NCBI GenBank assembly: GCA_000434235.1
Contig: FR892019.1
Location: 1 to 25,136, forward strand
Length of the DNA stretch: 25,136 nt
Direction of reading: 5' to 3'
Source: Alistipes sp. CAG:268
GTDB lineage: Bacteria > Bacteroidota > Bacteroidia > Bacteroidales > Rikenellaceae
This document shows positions 7,357 to 14,667 of this stretch, piece after piece. The position numbers and the translations under genes are program-made. Within the stretch, counting starts at the first letter, position 1, and every line of letters begins with the position of its first letter. The notes below the pieces were generated by a model. It ran no database searches. It was not told the origin of the DNA and saw nothing but the letters and a program-made list of their open reading frames with translations.

Positions 7357-9168
7357 ATGAAACTCAAAATAACACTGCTTGCACTGGCTTCGGCCGCCGT
7401 CTGCCTGACCGCCTGCAACGACGACTTCTTCGATCAGGTTCCCGACGACCGCATCACCATCGAACAGGTCTTCCAACGGACCACCTACTCTGAGAAATAC
7501 CTCGCCACGGTATACGGCTACATCAAGGACGAGTCGCACCGCACGAGCCCCATTCCGTGGGACCCCTGCTCGGACGACCTCGACGTCACCTACGACCGTG
7601 AGGACTACAACTCCTTCAAAATCAACCTCGGAAACTGGAGTGCCTCGTCGAACTACTACGAATTCTGGAGCCATTTCTACCGCGGCATCCGTTCGGCCAC
7701 CTACTTCATCCAGCACATCGGCGAGAATCAGGAGATGCTCAACGACCCGACGCGCGGCCCGCTCGTGGTCGAGCAGTACAAGAACGAAGCCCGCTTCCTG
7801 CGCGCGTGGTTCTATTACAACATCCTGCGCCAGTACGGTCCCTGTGTGCTGCTGGGAGACGAGGTGCTTCCCGGCGACCTCGACCGCGACGACGTCAAGA
7901 TGAACCTGCCCCGCAGCTCCTACGACGAGTGCGTGGACTACATCGTGAGCGAACTCGACGACATCATCGACAACAAGCGGCTGCCGCTCCATTTCACCGC
8001 GCAGGCCGACAAGGACTACGGACGCGCCACGCTGGCCATGTGCATGGGGCTGAAGAGCCGCGTGCTTCTGCTGGCCGCAAGCCCGCAGTTCAACGGCAAC
8101 CCGGCCTATGCCAACGTCGTGAACAAGGACGGCAAGCACCTGTTCGCCACCTCGTACGACGCGGAGAAGTGGAAGCGCGCCGCACAGGCCGCCAAGGACG
8201 TTATCGACCTGGGAATCTTCGATCTCTACAAGGTATATCACAAGGACGGGACGATCGATCCCTACCTGTCGTGCCGCAACGTATTCCTCGAGAACTGGAA
8301 CTGCGAAGTCATGATGGTCCGGATCGCCAACAGCCTCAGCGGCTGGGAGCGTTCCGCCTCTCCCCGGCAGTTCAGCGGCTACGAGAGCATGGGCGCCACG
8401 CAGCAGCTCGTCGATGCGTTCCGCATGGCCGACGGCTCGGCGATCACCCCTCAGCAGGAGACCGGATTTTCGACCGAAGCCTACAAGGATGCCGAGACCG
8501 GATGGGTATTCGCCCCGGCCGGAACACGCAACATGTATGTCAATCGCGAGCCGCGTTTCTATGTGAACATCTGCTTCAACGGCGCCTACTGGATCGGTGA
8601 CCAGAAGACCCGCATCCAGCTCTACTATTCGGGAGGTTCGGGCAAGAAAGGCACGTGGGACTATCCCCGCTCGGGCTATATCGCCATCAAGAATGTCTCG
8701 CCTTCGTCCAACCCCAAGAACAACAACTACATCAAGCGGCCGTTCCTGATGATGCGCTACGCCGAGATGCTGCTCAACTACATCGAGGCACTCAACGAAT
8801 ACGATCCGGGGAATCCCGACATCGAGAAGTATCTCAACCAGATCCGCGAGCGCGGAGGCCTGGGGCCCGTACAGTCGGGACTCTCGCCGGACCTCATGCG
8901 CGAACAGATCCGGCTGGAGCGCCGCATCGAGCTCTGCTTCGAGCAACTCCGCTACTTCGACACGCGGCGCTGGCTGATCGCCGAGCAGACCGATGCAGGA
9001 CCGTTCTACGGCATGAACGTCGATGCCGGCAACAGCTTCACCGACGAGGCCTTCTACGAGCGGACCGTGTTCGAAACCCGGGTCTTCCGCCCCGAATTCT
9101 ACCTCTTCCCCATTCCGCAGTCCGAGATCAACCGCGACCCGCAGATCGTACAGAATCCCGGATGGTAA
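7357..9168 (+). CDS. SusD/RagB-type surface glycan-binding lipoprotein
   Basis: This 603-residue lipoprotein caps the SusC channel and delivers glycan to it. The signal peptide ends in a lipobox LTAC with the lipidated Cys at residue 20. It is followed by NDDFFDQ, acidic residues typical of the Bacteroidetes surface-export signal. The N-terminal SusD-like part has a helical TPR-like character, including the typical EARFLRAWFYYNILRQYG. The C-terminal part has the usual ending, with LFPIPQSEINRDPQI near the end. The ATG at 7357 is preferred over an in-frame TTG at 7351. The gap of 13 bases from susC indicates one transcript. The bound ligand cannot be read from the sequence. Confidence 0.95.
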   Translation: MKLKITLLALASAAVCLTACNDDFFDQVPDDRITIEQVFQRTTYSEKYLATVYGYIKDESHRTSPIPWDPCSDDLDVTYDREDYNSFKINLGNWSASSNYYEFWSHFYRGIRSATYFIQHIGENQEMLNDPTRGPLVVEQYKNEARFLRAWFYYNILRQYGPCVLLGDEVLPGDLDRDDVKMNLPRSSYDECVDYIVSELDDIIDNKRLPLHFTAQADKDYGRATLAMCMGLKSRVLLLAASPQFNGNPAYANVVNKDGKHLFATSYDAEKWKRAAQAAKDVIDLGIFDLYKVYHKDGTIDPYLSCRNVFLENWNCEVMMVRIANSLSGWERSASPRQFSGYESMGATQQLVDAFRMADGSAITPQQETGFSTEAYKDAETGWVFAPAGTRNMYVNREPRFYVNICFNGAYWIGDQKTRIQLYYSGGSGKKGTWDYPRSGYIAIKNVSPSSNPKNNNYIKRPFLMMRYAEMLLNYIEALNEYDPGNPDIEKYLNQIRERGGLGPVQSGLSPDLMREQIRLERRIELCFEQLRYFDTRRWLIAEQTDAGPFYGMNVDAGNSFTDEAFYERTVFETRVFRPEFYLFPIPQSEINRDPQIVQNPGW

Positions 9169-9187
9169 ACACGAAAAACAGAAAGAC

Positions 9188-10189
9188 ATGAACCAATCCA
9201 GATATACGGCCCTGCTTGCGTGCGGCCTACTCTTCACCGCCTGCGAGAACCCCATCAGCGACGACATGAACGTCGCCAGGCCCGAGAGCTACACGACGGT
9301 CTACACGGTCAATGCCGTGGACGACGACTCGAAGAGCGCGCTGACTTTTCCGCTCGAGCGCGACACCACCTTCCGCATCCATGCCAACCTGAGCTGCATC
9401 AAGAACCCGGGACACGACATCCGCGTCAAGTTCCGGATCGCCCCGGAGCTGGTCGAAACCTACAACACGGCGCATCAGACCGACTATCCGATGATGCTCG
9501 AGGGGAGCTATACGACCCAGTCGCTCGAAACGACGATCCCCAACGGGAAATACACCTCCGATCCGGTGACCATCGGCATCAACGCCGCAGCCTTCGACGG
9601 TGTCGGCACCTTCCTGCTGCCCATACAGATCGAGAGCGTATCGCCCGAAGTACCGATCAACGAATCGCTCCGGACGGCCTATCTGCGCATCAACGGCACC
9701 TACTCGGCCAATCCCTTCCCGATGATCGACCGTTCGGGATGGAGCATTGCAGCCTTCTCGTCGGAAGAGTCCGAACCGCAGGCAGACTATCCCGAACTGC
9801 CCGACAACGGAAAGGCCGTGTCGGTAATCGACGACTCGCCCTACAGCTACTGGGGCACGCAATGGCGCAACGCCAAGCCCGGTCCGCCGCATTGGGTGGT
9901 GATCGACATGGGCAAAACGAACGAGATCCACGGAGTCCGGATTCGCGGCCGCGCCACCCCGTTCGAGAGCGACACGCCGCGCGACAACGGCAACCCGCGC
10001 ATCTTCAATGTCGAGCTGAGCGACGACAACGCGAAGTGGACGGCAGCAGGCACCTTCTCCGTCGAGAACCGCATCGAGAACGAGGTGTTCCTCGACCACA
10101 AGGCGTCGGGACGCTACCTCCGCATCACGGTGACCGCCACGCAGGCCGACATGTACCAGACGAGCATCGCCGACATCCGCGCATTCTGA
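9188..10189 (+). CDS. Surface lipoprotein with DUF1735 (BT_3987-like) and F5/8C discoidin domains
   Basis: The 333-residue product has a lipobox FTAC with Cys at residue 19, then ENPISDDM, so it is probably exposed on the cell surface. The N-terminal half (about 40-165) looks like DUF1735, a beta-sandwich often found at the front of Bacteroidetes surface proteins. It has the typical DTTFRIHANLS and a VETYNTAHQTDYPMM stretch. The C-terminal half (about 180-333) looks like a coagulation factor 5/8 type C (discoidin, CBM32-like) domain, with SYWGTQWRNAKPGPPHWVVID and a final RYLRITVTATQ. CBM32-type modules commonly bind galactose or GalNAc, which would fit the GH97 call, but binding residues cannot be assigned with confidence. 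It lies 19 bases after susD and 31 before the EEP gene. The likely role is an accessory surface glycan-binding protein with no catalytic residues of its own. Confidence 0.82.
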   Translation: MNQSRYTALLACGLLFTACENPISDDMNVARPESYTTVYTVNAVDDDSKSALTFPLERDTTFRIHANLSCIKNPGHDIRVKFRIAPELVETYNTAHQTDYPMMLEGSYTTQSLETTIPNGKYTSDPVTIGINAAAFDGVGTFLLPIQIESVSPEVPINESLRTAYLRINGTYSANPFPMIDRSGWSIAAFSSEESEPQADYPELPDNGKAVSVIDDSPYSYWGTQWRNAKPGPPHWVVIDMGKTNEIHGVRIRGRATPFESDTPRDNGNPRIFNVELSDDNAKWTAAGTFSVENRIENEVFLDHKASGRYLRITVTATQADMYQTSIADIRAF

Positions 10190-10220
10190 CAAGCATAACG
10201 AACAACCAAAGTACCGAAAA

Positions 10221-11114
10221 ATGAAACGACTGGCATATCTGGGAGCGTTGCTGCTGCTGGCCGCTGCCTGCGACAACGACGACAACTACAACGACCGCAA
10301 CGGGGACAAGGCGGTCATCCCGCCCCAGGGCAAGACCCTCCGCATCATGACCTACAATATCTACGGCGCCCGCGCCACGAACCCGAGCAACGCGGCCGAC
10401 CTCGACGCGCTGGCCGAAGTGATCCGCCGCCAGGATCCCGACTTCGTGACCCTGAACGAGGTGGATGTCTTCACCAACCGCTCGGGCAAGGAGGTGCACC
10501 AGGCCCGTGACCTGGCCGAGAAGCTGGGCATGGAGTGGCACTTCTCGAAGGCCATCGACCGAGACGGAGGCGAATACGGCGACGCCGTGCTGTCGAAGTA
10601 CCCGATCCTGGAGAAACGCAGCTACACGCTGCCCTGCGCCGCCGAACAACCCGGCGAGGACCGCTCGCTGTGCGTCATCCGCGTGCAGATCGACGGCAAG
10701 GACCTCTACGTCGCCTCGACGCATTTCGATCACCTCTCCGGCGACGCAAGCCGCATGGTACAGGCTACCGAGGTGCGCCGGATCCGCGACACGGAACTCA
10801 TCGGCGACCTGATTCTGGGCGGCGACCTCAACGCCATCCCCAGTTCGAACGTCATCGCCACGATGACCTCGTTCCTGACGAACACGGGAACCATCGATCA
10901 ATACACCTTCCCGTCGGACAACCCCGACCGAAAGATCGACTACATCATGTACGCCCCGATCGAGCATTTCGGCGTGCAGAACTACCAGGTCGTGTCGCGC
11001 GCCGACCAGCAGGTAGACGGCGTCGATGCCTCGGACCACCGTCCCGTGATCGCCGACATCCGCTTCCAGACCGAAGAGGACATCTCCGGCGAAGACGACG
11101 GAGGGGAAGAGTGA
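10221..11114 (+). CDS. Endonuclease/exonuclease/phosphatase (EEP) family lipoprotein
   Basis: The 297-residue product has a lipobox LAAAC with Cys at residue 17, followed by the acidic DNDDNYND, so it is probably a surface or outer-membrane lipoprotein. The EEP fold motifs appear in order: MTYNIYG (Asn46), LNEVD (Glu80, metal ligand), GDAVLSKYP (120-128), STHFDH (His168), GGDLNA (Asp202, Asn204), KIDYIM (Asp240) and SDHRPV (Asp272, His273). The catalytic set looks complete, so it should be an active metal-dependent phosphodiesterase or phosphatase. The family includes DNases, sphingomyelinases and inositol-polyphosphate phosphatases, so the substrate is open. The C-terminus is a strongly acidic tail (TEEDISGEDDGGEE). 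It is the last gene before the 11149-11187 terminator, which places it in the susC/susD transcript. Confidence 0.88.
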   Translation: MKRLAYLGALLLLAAACDNDDNYNDRNGDKAVIPPQGKTLRIMTYNIYGARATNPSNAADLDALAEVIRRQDPDFVTLNEVDVFTNRSGKEVHQARDLAEKLGMEWHFSKAIDRDGGEYGDAVLSKYPILEKRSYTLPCAAEQPGEDRSLCVIRVQIDGKDLYVASTHFDHLSGDASRMVQATEVRRIRDTELIGDLILGGDLNAIPSSNVIATMTSFLTNTGTIDQYTFPSDNPDRKIDYIMYAPIEHFGVQNYQVVSRADQQVDGVDASDHRPVIADIRFQTEEDISGEDDGGEE

Positions 11115-11148
11115 TCCCGGGCCGAAAACCGGCTTTGGCGCACAACGT

Positions 11149-11187
11149 CCGGACCGGCCGCCAGGCAAACGGTCGGTCCGGATTTTT
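11149..11187 (+). terminator. Intrinsic terminator after the susCD operon
   Basis: CCGGACCGGCCG (11149-11160) pairs with CGGTCGGTCCGG (11170-11181), a 12-bp stem with one G-T wobble and a 9-base loop. A and then five T follow (11182-11187). It separates the EEP gene from the metallophosphatase. Confidence 0.85.
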
Positions 11188-11189
11188 AC

Positions 11190-11197
11190 TAACTTTG
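11190..11197 (+). promoter_or_regulatory. Bacteroidetes -7 promoter box for the metallophosphatase
   Basis: TAACTTTG matches TAnnTTTG and begins 3 bases after the terminator T-run. The expected leader is about 55 bases to the ATG at 11259. No convincing -33 TTTG is visible because that position falls inside the terminator stem. Confidence 0.55.
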
Positions 11198-11258
11198 CTG
11201 CGGGGCCGTCCCGAACCGGCTGCCCCCAAACGGAAAACTCCCAAACAACCGGACAAAC

Positions 11259-12428
11259 ATGAAAAAAATCCTATCGACGATCCTGGCCCTGGCCGCGTGT
11301 ACGACCCTCATGGCGCAGGATTTCAAGATCACGCACGGCCCCTGGCTCTGCGACCTGACCTCGGACGGCGTCACGGTAGTCTGGGCCACCAGCAAACCCG
11401 CCCTTTCGTGGGTCGAGGTGGCCGAGGACGACGGACGCAGTTTCTACGCCGTGGAACACGAACGCCGCTACGAGACCGTAGCCGGGCGCAAGCAGGCCCA
11501 CAAGACGCTCCACAGCATCCGCCTGAAAGGGCTCCGTCCCGACACGAAATACCGCTACCGCATCTTCTCGCAGGAGGTGCGCGAGTGGAAATACAACGAC
11601 AGGGTCTACTACGGCGACATCGCAGCCTCGAACGTCTACTCGCGCCAGCCGTTTGCATTCAGAACCTTCCCCACGTCGGGCTGCGACCTTTCGTTCGTCG
11701 TGCTGAACGACATCCACGGACGTGCCGAATACATGGCCGGACTCTGCAGCCCGATCGACTTTACACGGATCGACTTCGTAGCCTTCAACGGCGACATGTC
11801 GAACAGCACCGAAAGTCCCGAGCAGCTCTACCGCGATTTCATCGACGCCTCGGTCGGGGCCTTTGCCTCCGAGACACCGATTCTCTACAACCGCGGCAAC
11901 CACGAGACGCGCGGCATCTACGCCGACTTTCTGCAGCAATATTTCCCCAAGGTCGGGGGCAACTATTACGGGCTCTACATGGCCGGATCGGTTGCGGTGC
12001 TCATGCTCGACTGCGGGGAAGACAAGCCCGACTCGGATATCGAATACGGCGGGCTGGGAGCTTACGACGCATACCGCGAGGAGGAGGCCGCCTGGCTGCG
12101 CAGGACGGTCGCCTCGGAGGAGTTCCGCAACGCCTCGGCACGCATCGTACTGCTGCACATCCCGCTCGGAAACGGCACCTGGCACGGGAACATCCATCTC
12201 GAGGAGCTGTTCCTGCCGATTCTGAACGAGGCCGGCATCGACGTGATGCTGTCGGGACATACACACCGCTACTCGTTCCACCCGGCCAACGACAAGGTCC
12301 GCTTCCCGGTGCTGGTGAACGACAACGCGAGCCTGCTCAAGTGCGACGTCGGCGACGGCAGGATCACGGCCCGCATCTACGGACCGGACGGCACGGTGAC
12401 CCACTCGCACGAGTTTCCCCTGAAATAA
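11259..12428 (+). CDS. Secreted calcineurin-like metallophosphatase with N-terminal fibronectin-like domain
   Basis: The 389-residue product has an N-terminal signal, LALAACTTLMAQ. Cleavage after MAQ is typical of exported Bacteroidetes proteins, but LAAC at 11-14 could also act as a lipobox. Residues 25-135 resemble the beta-sandwich N-domain of purple acid phosphatases (THGPWLCDLTSDGVTVVWAT, then LRPDTKYRYRI). Residues about 144-340 carry the dimetal phosphoesterase motifs: NDIHGR (Asp151, His153), NGDMSN (Asp179), GNHETRG (Asn214, His215), LLHIP (His300) and GHTHRY (His334, His336). The metal set is complete. The family hydrolyses phosphomonoesters or diesters; the substrate is unknown. 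Its own promoter and the preceding terminator show a separate transcript. Its position between the susCD operon and the sigma gene suggests it belongs functionally to the locus. Confidence 0.88.
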   Translation: MKKILSTILALAACTTLMAQDFKITHGPWLCDLTSDGVTVVWATSKPALSWVEVAEDDGRSFYAVEHERRYETVAGRKQAHKTLHSIRLKGLRPDTKYRYRIFSQEVREWKYNDRVYYGDIAASNVYSRQPFAFRTFPTSGCDLSFVVLNDIHGRAEYMAGLCSPIDFTRIDFVAFNGDMSNSTESPEQLYRDFIDASVGAFASETPILYNRGNHETRGIYADFLQQYFPKVGGNYYGLYMAGSVAVLMLDCGEDKPDSDIEYGGLGAYDAYREEEAAWLRRTVASEEFRNASARIVLLHIPLGNGTWHGNIHLEELFLPILNEAGIDVMLSGHTHRYSFHPANDKVRFPVLVNDNASLLKCDVGDGRITARIYGPDGTVTHSHEFPLK

Positions 12429-12459
12429 AAGCGGACGATCCGCAACGCCTAAAAAAACA

Positions 12460-12483
12460 GGGCCCGACCGCAAGATCGGGCCC
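12460..12483. terminator. Shared terminator hairpin between metallophosphatase and ECF sigma genes
   Basis: GGGCCCGA (12460-12467) pairs perfectly with TCGGGCCC (12476-12483) around an 8-base loop. The A7 run at 12451-12457 becomes a T-run for the minus strand, so it is a good intrinsic terminator for the sigma gene. On the plus strand only TT follows, so it is weaker for the metallophosphatase. Confidence 0.75.
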
Positions 12484-12492
12484 TTGCCATAT

Positions 12493-12519
12493 GTGACACC
12501 GCAGAAAGTGACACCGCAG
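12493..12519. repeat. 12-base direct repeat downstream of the sigma gene
   Basis: GTGACACCGCAG occurs at 12493-12504 and again at 12508-12519, a period of 15 bases. Two copies only, in the untranslated space between converging genes. No function is apparent. Confidence 0.4.
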
Positions 12520-12554
12520 GAACCGACGGCACACCTGCGAAAAAGAGCAAGCGG

Positions 12555-13100
12555 TCAGAGGAACAGGCTGAAGAAACCGCTGCGGCTCAACCTGAGACGC
12601 AGTTTCGACAAGGCTACGCCGATATGCTTCTCCACGGCCTTGACGCTGATGTTGAGCTGCTCGGCGATTTCGCGGTTTTTCAGTCCGGTCTCCCGGCTCA
12701 ACAGGAAGACACGCCGGCACTGCTCGGAGAGTTGCGACACGCCGTCATCGATCTCGTGCCGGAGCTGCAAAAGGTCAAACTCATCCTCGCAACGGTCGGC
12801 TACCAGACGGCGGACATATCCGTCAAGCGTATCGAGTCCGCAGGTTCCGTCGCCGTGCGACTTGCGGCTGCGGAGGAAATCGATGCTCCGGTTGCGTACG
12901 GCCGTCATCAGATAGGGCAGCACCGGACGCGAGAAGTCGATCTCCTCACGCCGCTCCCACAACATCAGGAAGACGTCCTGCACGATATCCTCGGAGAGTT
13001 TTCGGTCGTGGACCAGCCGGAAAGCCCGGACGCACAACGTTTCGTAATGCGTCAGAAAGAATTGCCGGAAATCGGCCGAATGAGCATCCTGGTTCTCCAT
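12555..13100 (-). CDS. ECF-type RNA polymerase sigma-70 factor
   Basis: From the ATG at 13100 the product is 181 residues, a usual ECF length. Region 2 (about 10-75) includes LSEDIVQDVFLMLWERR, the family pattern for core polymerase and -10 contact, then YLMTAVRNRSIDFLR. Region 4 (about 115-168) has the helix-turn-helix LKNREIAEQLNISVKAVEKHI. There is no extra C-terminal domain. The longer in-frame reading to 13208 adds 36 residues of non-sigma-like sequence and would start upstream of the promoter box at 13150-13157, so 13100 is preferred. The gene converges on the metallophosphatase. With fecR and an STN-bearing susC in the same locus, it is the natural candidate for the sigma factor held by that FecR and may activate the susCD operon. 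That pairing is inference, since ECF and fecR genes are usually adjacent. Confidence 0.9.
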   Translation of the reverse strand: MENQDAHSADFRQFFLTHYETLCVRAFRLVHDRKLSEDIVQDVFLMLWERREEIDFSRPVLPYLMTAVRNRSIDFLRSRKSHGDGTCGLDTLDGYVRRLVADRCEDEFDLLQLRHEIDDGVSQLSEQCRRVFLLSRETGLKNREIAEQLNISVKAVEKHIGVALSKLRLRLSRSGFFSLFL

Positions 13101-13149
13101 TTTTTCAATCCGGGCGATCCGAGTAACCGAAGTCCTCCGAATCCATTTC

Positions 13150-13157
13150 CAAATATA
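13150..13157 (-). promoter_or_regulatory. Bacteroidetes -7 promoter box for the ECF sigma gene
   Basis: The minus strand reads TATATTTG, matching TAnnTTTG. Transcription would start near 13143-13147, leaving a leader of about 45 bases to the ATG at 13100. This suggests that the sigma gene is expressed by the housekeeping sigma factor. Confidence 0.55.
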
Positions 13158-13453
13158 GTGATTTTTCCGAAAAACCCCAGCATCCGGAGGATTGCGTTTC
13201 AATGACATCTTAATTTCGATTCGGTACGCCCCACTCTTTCAAGACACAACAAGTCCCCCGCCGCAGACTTTCGGCTCCGAAAACACGCCTCCGGCACTAC
13301 CCCGCTCAAGGAAACCCGGGCTGCGGAAGGTATCGGGAAGGTACGGAAATTGCCGCAAGGGGCAAAACCGGAAGACCGACGGAGGGCGGAGCAAAATATA
13401 GGAAGGAAAACGAGCAAACGCATCCCGTTGCTGGCATTGTCAAAAGAAATTCG

Positions 13454-13461
13454 TATCTTTG
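13454..13461 (+). promoter_or_regulatory. Bacteroidetes -7 promoter box for ychF
   Basis: TATCTTTG matches TAnnTTTG. Transcription would begin around 13464-13468, about 55 bases ahead of the ychF ATG. No clear -33 TTTG at the expected spacing was found. Confidence 0.6.
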
Positions 13462-13467
13462 TGGGTC

Positions 13468-13489
13468 TTTCCGACGGGTTTGTCGGAAA
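13468..13489 (+). repeat. Hairpin at the 5' end of the ychF leader
   Basis: TTTCCGAC (13468-13475) pairs perfectly with GTCGGAAA (13482-13489) around the loop GGGTTT. It begins where transcription is expected to start, so it would cap the mRNA 5' end. A message-stabilising structure is possible. Confidence 0.5.
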
Positions 13490-13521
13490 ATATTTTACGA
13501 ACAGCTAACGATTCGAGCATA

Positions 13522-14622
13522 ATGGCACTTCAATGCGGCATCGTGGGTCTTCCGAACGTCGGAAAATCGACCCTCTTCAACTGCCTGTCCAACGCCAAGG
13601 CACAGGCGGCCAACTTCCCCTTCTGCACCATCGACCCCAACGTGGGCGTCATCACCGTACCCGACGAGCGGCTGATCCGGCTGGCCGAGATCGACAACCC
13701 CAAGCGGGTGATTCCCACCACGATCGAGATCGTCGATATCGCCGGACTGGTCAAGGGCGCCTCGAAGGGTGAAGGGCTGGGGAACAAATTCCTCGGGAAC
13801 ATCCGGAACACGAATGCGATCATCCACGTGCTCCGCTGCTTCGACAACGGCAACATCACCCACGTGGACGGGTCGATCGACCCCGTGCGCGACAAGGGGA
13901 TCATCGACACCGAACTGCAGCTCAAGGACCTCGAAACCATCGAGAACCGGCTCGCCAAGACCCAGAAGCAGGCTACGTCGGGCGGCGACAAGAACGCCAA
14001 GCGCGCCGTGGAGCTGCTGCTGCAATACAAGTCGGTGCTGGAGCAGGGTCTCAGCGCCCGCACGGTCGAACTCGAGAAGGAGGACCGCAAACTGGTTGCC
14101 GACCTGAACCTGCTGACCGACAAGCCGGTGCTCTATGTCTGCAACGTGGACGAAAAGAGCGCCGTCACGGGCAATGCCTATACCGAGGCCGTCAAGCGGG
14201 CCATCGCCGACGAAAAGGCCGAGATGCTCGTCATCGCGGCGGCCACCGAGGCCGACATCGCCGAACTCGAGAGCTACGAGGAGCGCCAGATGTTCCTCGA
14301 GGACATGGGCCTCAAGGAGTCGGGTGTGGCCCGGCTGATCAAGGCGGCCTACCGACTGCTCAACCTCGAGACCTTCTTCACCACCGGAGCCGACGAGACG
14401 CGCGCGTGGACCTATGCCCGCGGCATGAAGGCCCCGCAGACGGCCGGAATCATCCATACCGACTTCGAGAAGGGATTCATCCGCGCCGAAGTGATCAAGT
14501 ACGACGACTATGTGGCTCTTGGCTCCGAAAAGGCCTGCCGCGACGCCGGCAAGATCGGCATCGAGGGCAAGGAGTACGTCGTTCAGGACGGTGACATCAT
14601 GCACTTCCTGTTCAACGTCTGA
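13522..14622 (+). CDS. ychF: Ribosome-binding ATPase/GTPase YchF (OBG family)
   Basis: The 366-residue product is close to the usual 363 or so for YchF, a P-loop NTPase of the OBG family that associates with the ribosome and prefers ATP. The G1 loop GLPNVGKS is at residues 9-16 and the G3 region DIAGLVKGA at 72-80. The NVDE sequence stands in place of the NKxD guanine-specificity motif, the known feature behind ATP preference. The C-terminal TGS domain includes TFFTTGADETRAWTYARGMKA and ends with GDIMHFLFNV. The start at 13522 (MALQCGIVG) is the conserved YchF start, and the longer reading from 13459 covers the leader hairpin. It is probably the first gene of a plus-strand group ending with galM. 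Confidence 0.97.
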   Translation: MALQCGIVGLPNVGKSTLFNCLSNAKAQAANFPFCTIDPNVGVITVPDERLIRLAEIDNPKRVIPTTIEIVDIAGLVKGASKGEGLGNKFLGNIRNTNAIIHVLRCFDNGNITHVDGSIDPVRDKGIIDTELQLKDLETIENRLAKTQKQATSGGDKNAKRAVELLLQYKSVLEQGLSARTVELEKEDRKLVADLNLLTDKPVLYVCNVDEKSAVTGNAYTEAVKRAIADEKAEMLVIAAATEADIAELESYEERQMFLEDMGLKESGVARLIKAAYRLLNLETFFTTGADETRAWTYARGMKAPQTAGIIHTDFEKGFIRAEVIKYDDYVALGSEKACRDAGKIGIEGKEYVVQDGDIMHFLFNV

Positions 14623-14667
14623 CCCAAGGCCCTGTACCGGAATACGAACCTTTAAAACCATACTGCC

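Larger units (their letters stand above)
13101..13521. other. Non-coding gap between divergent ECF sigma and ychF genes
   Basis: About 420 bases hold two divergent TAnnTTTG boxes (13150-13157 minus, 13454-13461 plus) and a leader hairpin (13468-13489). Between 13160 and 13450 I see no convincing gene. The short open readings on either strand there have atypical composition and no start context. Confidence 0.6.

Noticed and set aside
12624..13205. 193-codon plus-strand reading opposite the ECF sigma gene
   Set aside because: It is the antisense of a well-supported sigma factor and has no recognisable domain.
13192..13423. Short readings on both strands in the gap between sigma and ychF genes
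   Set aside because: They have proline/arginine-rich composition, no promoter or ribosome site in a useful place, and no family resemblance.
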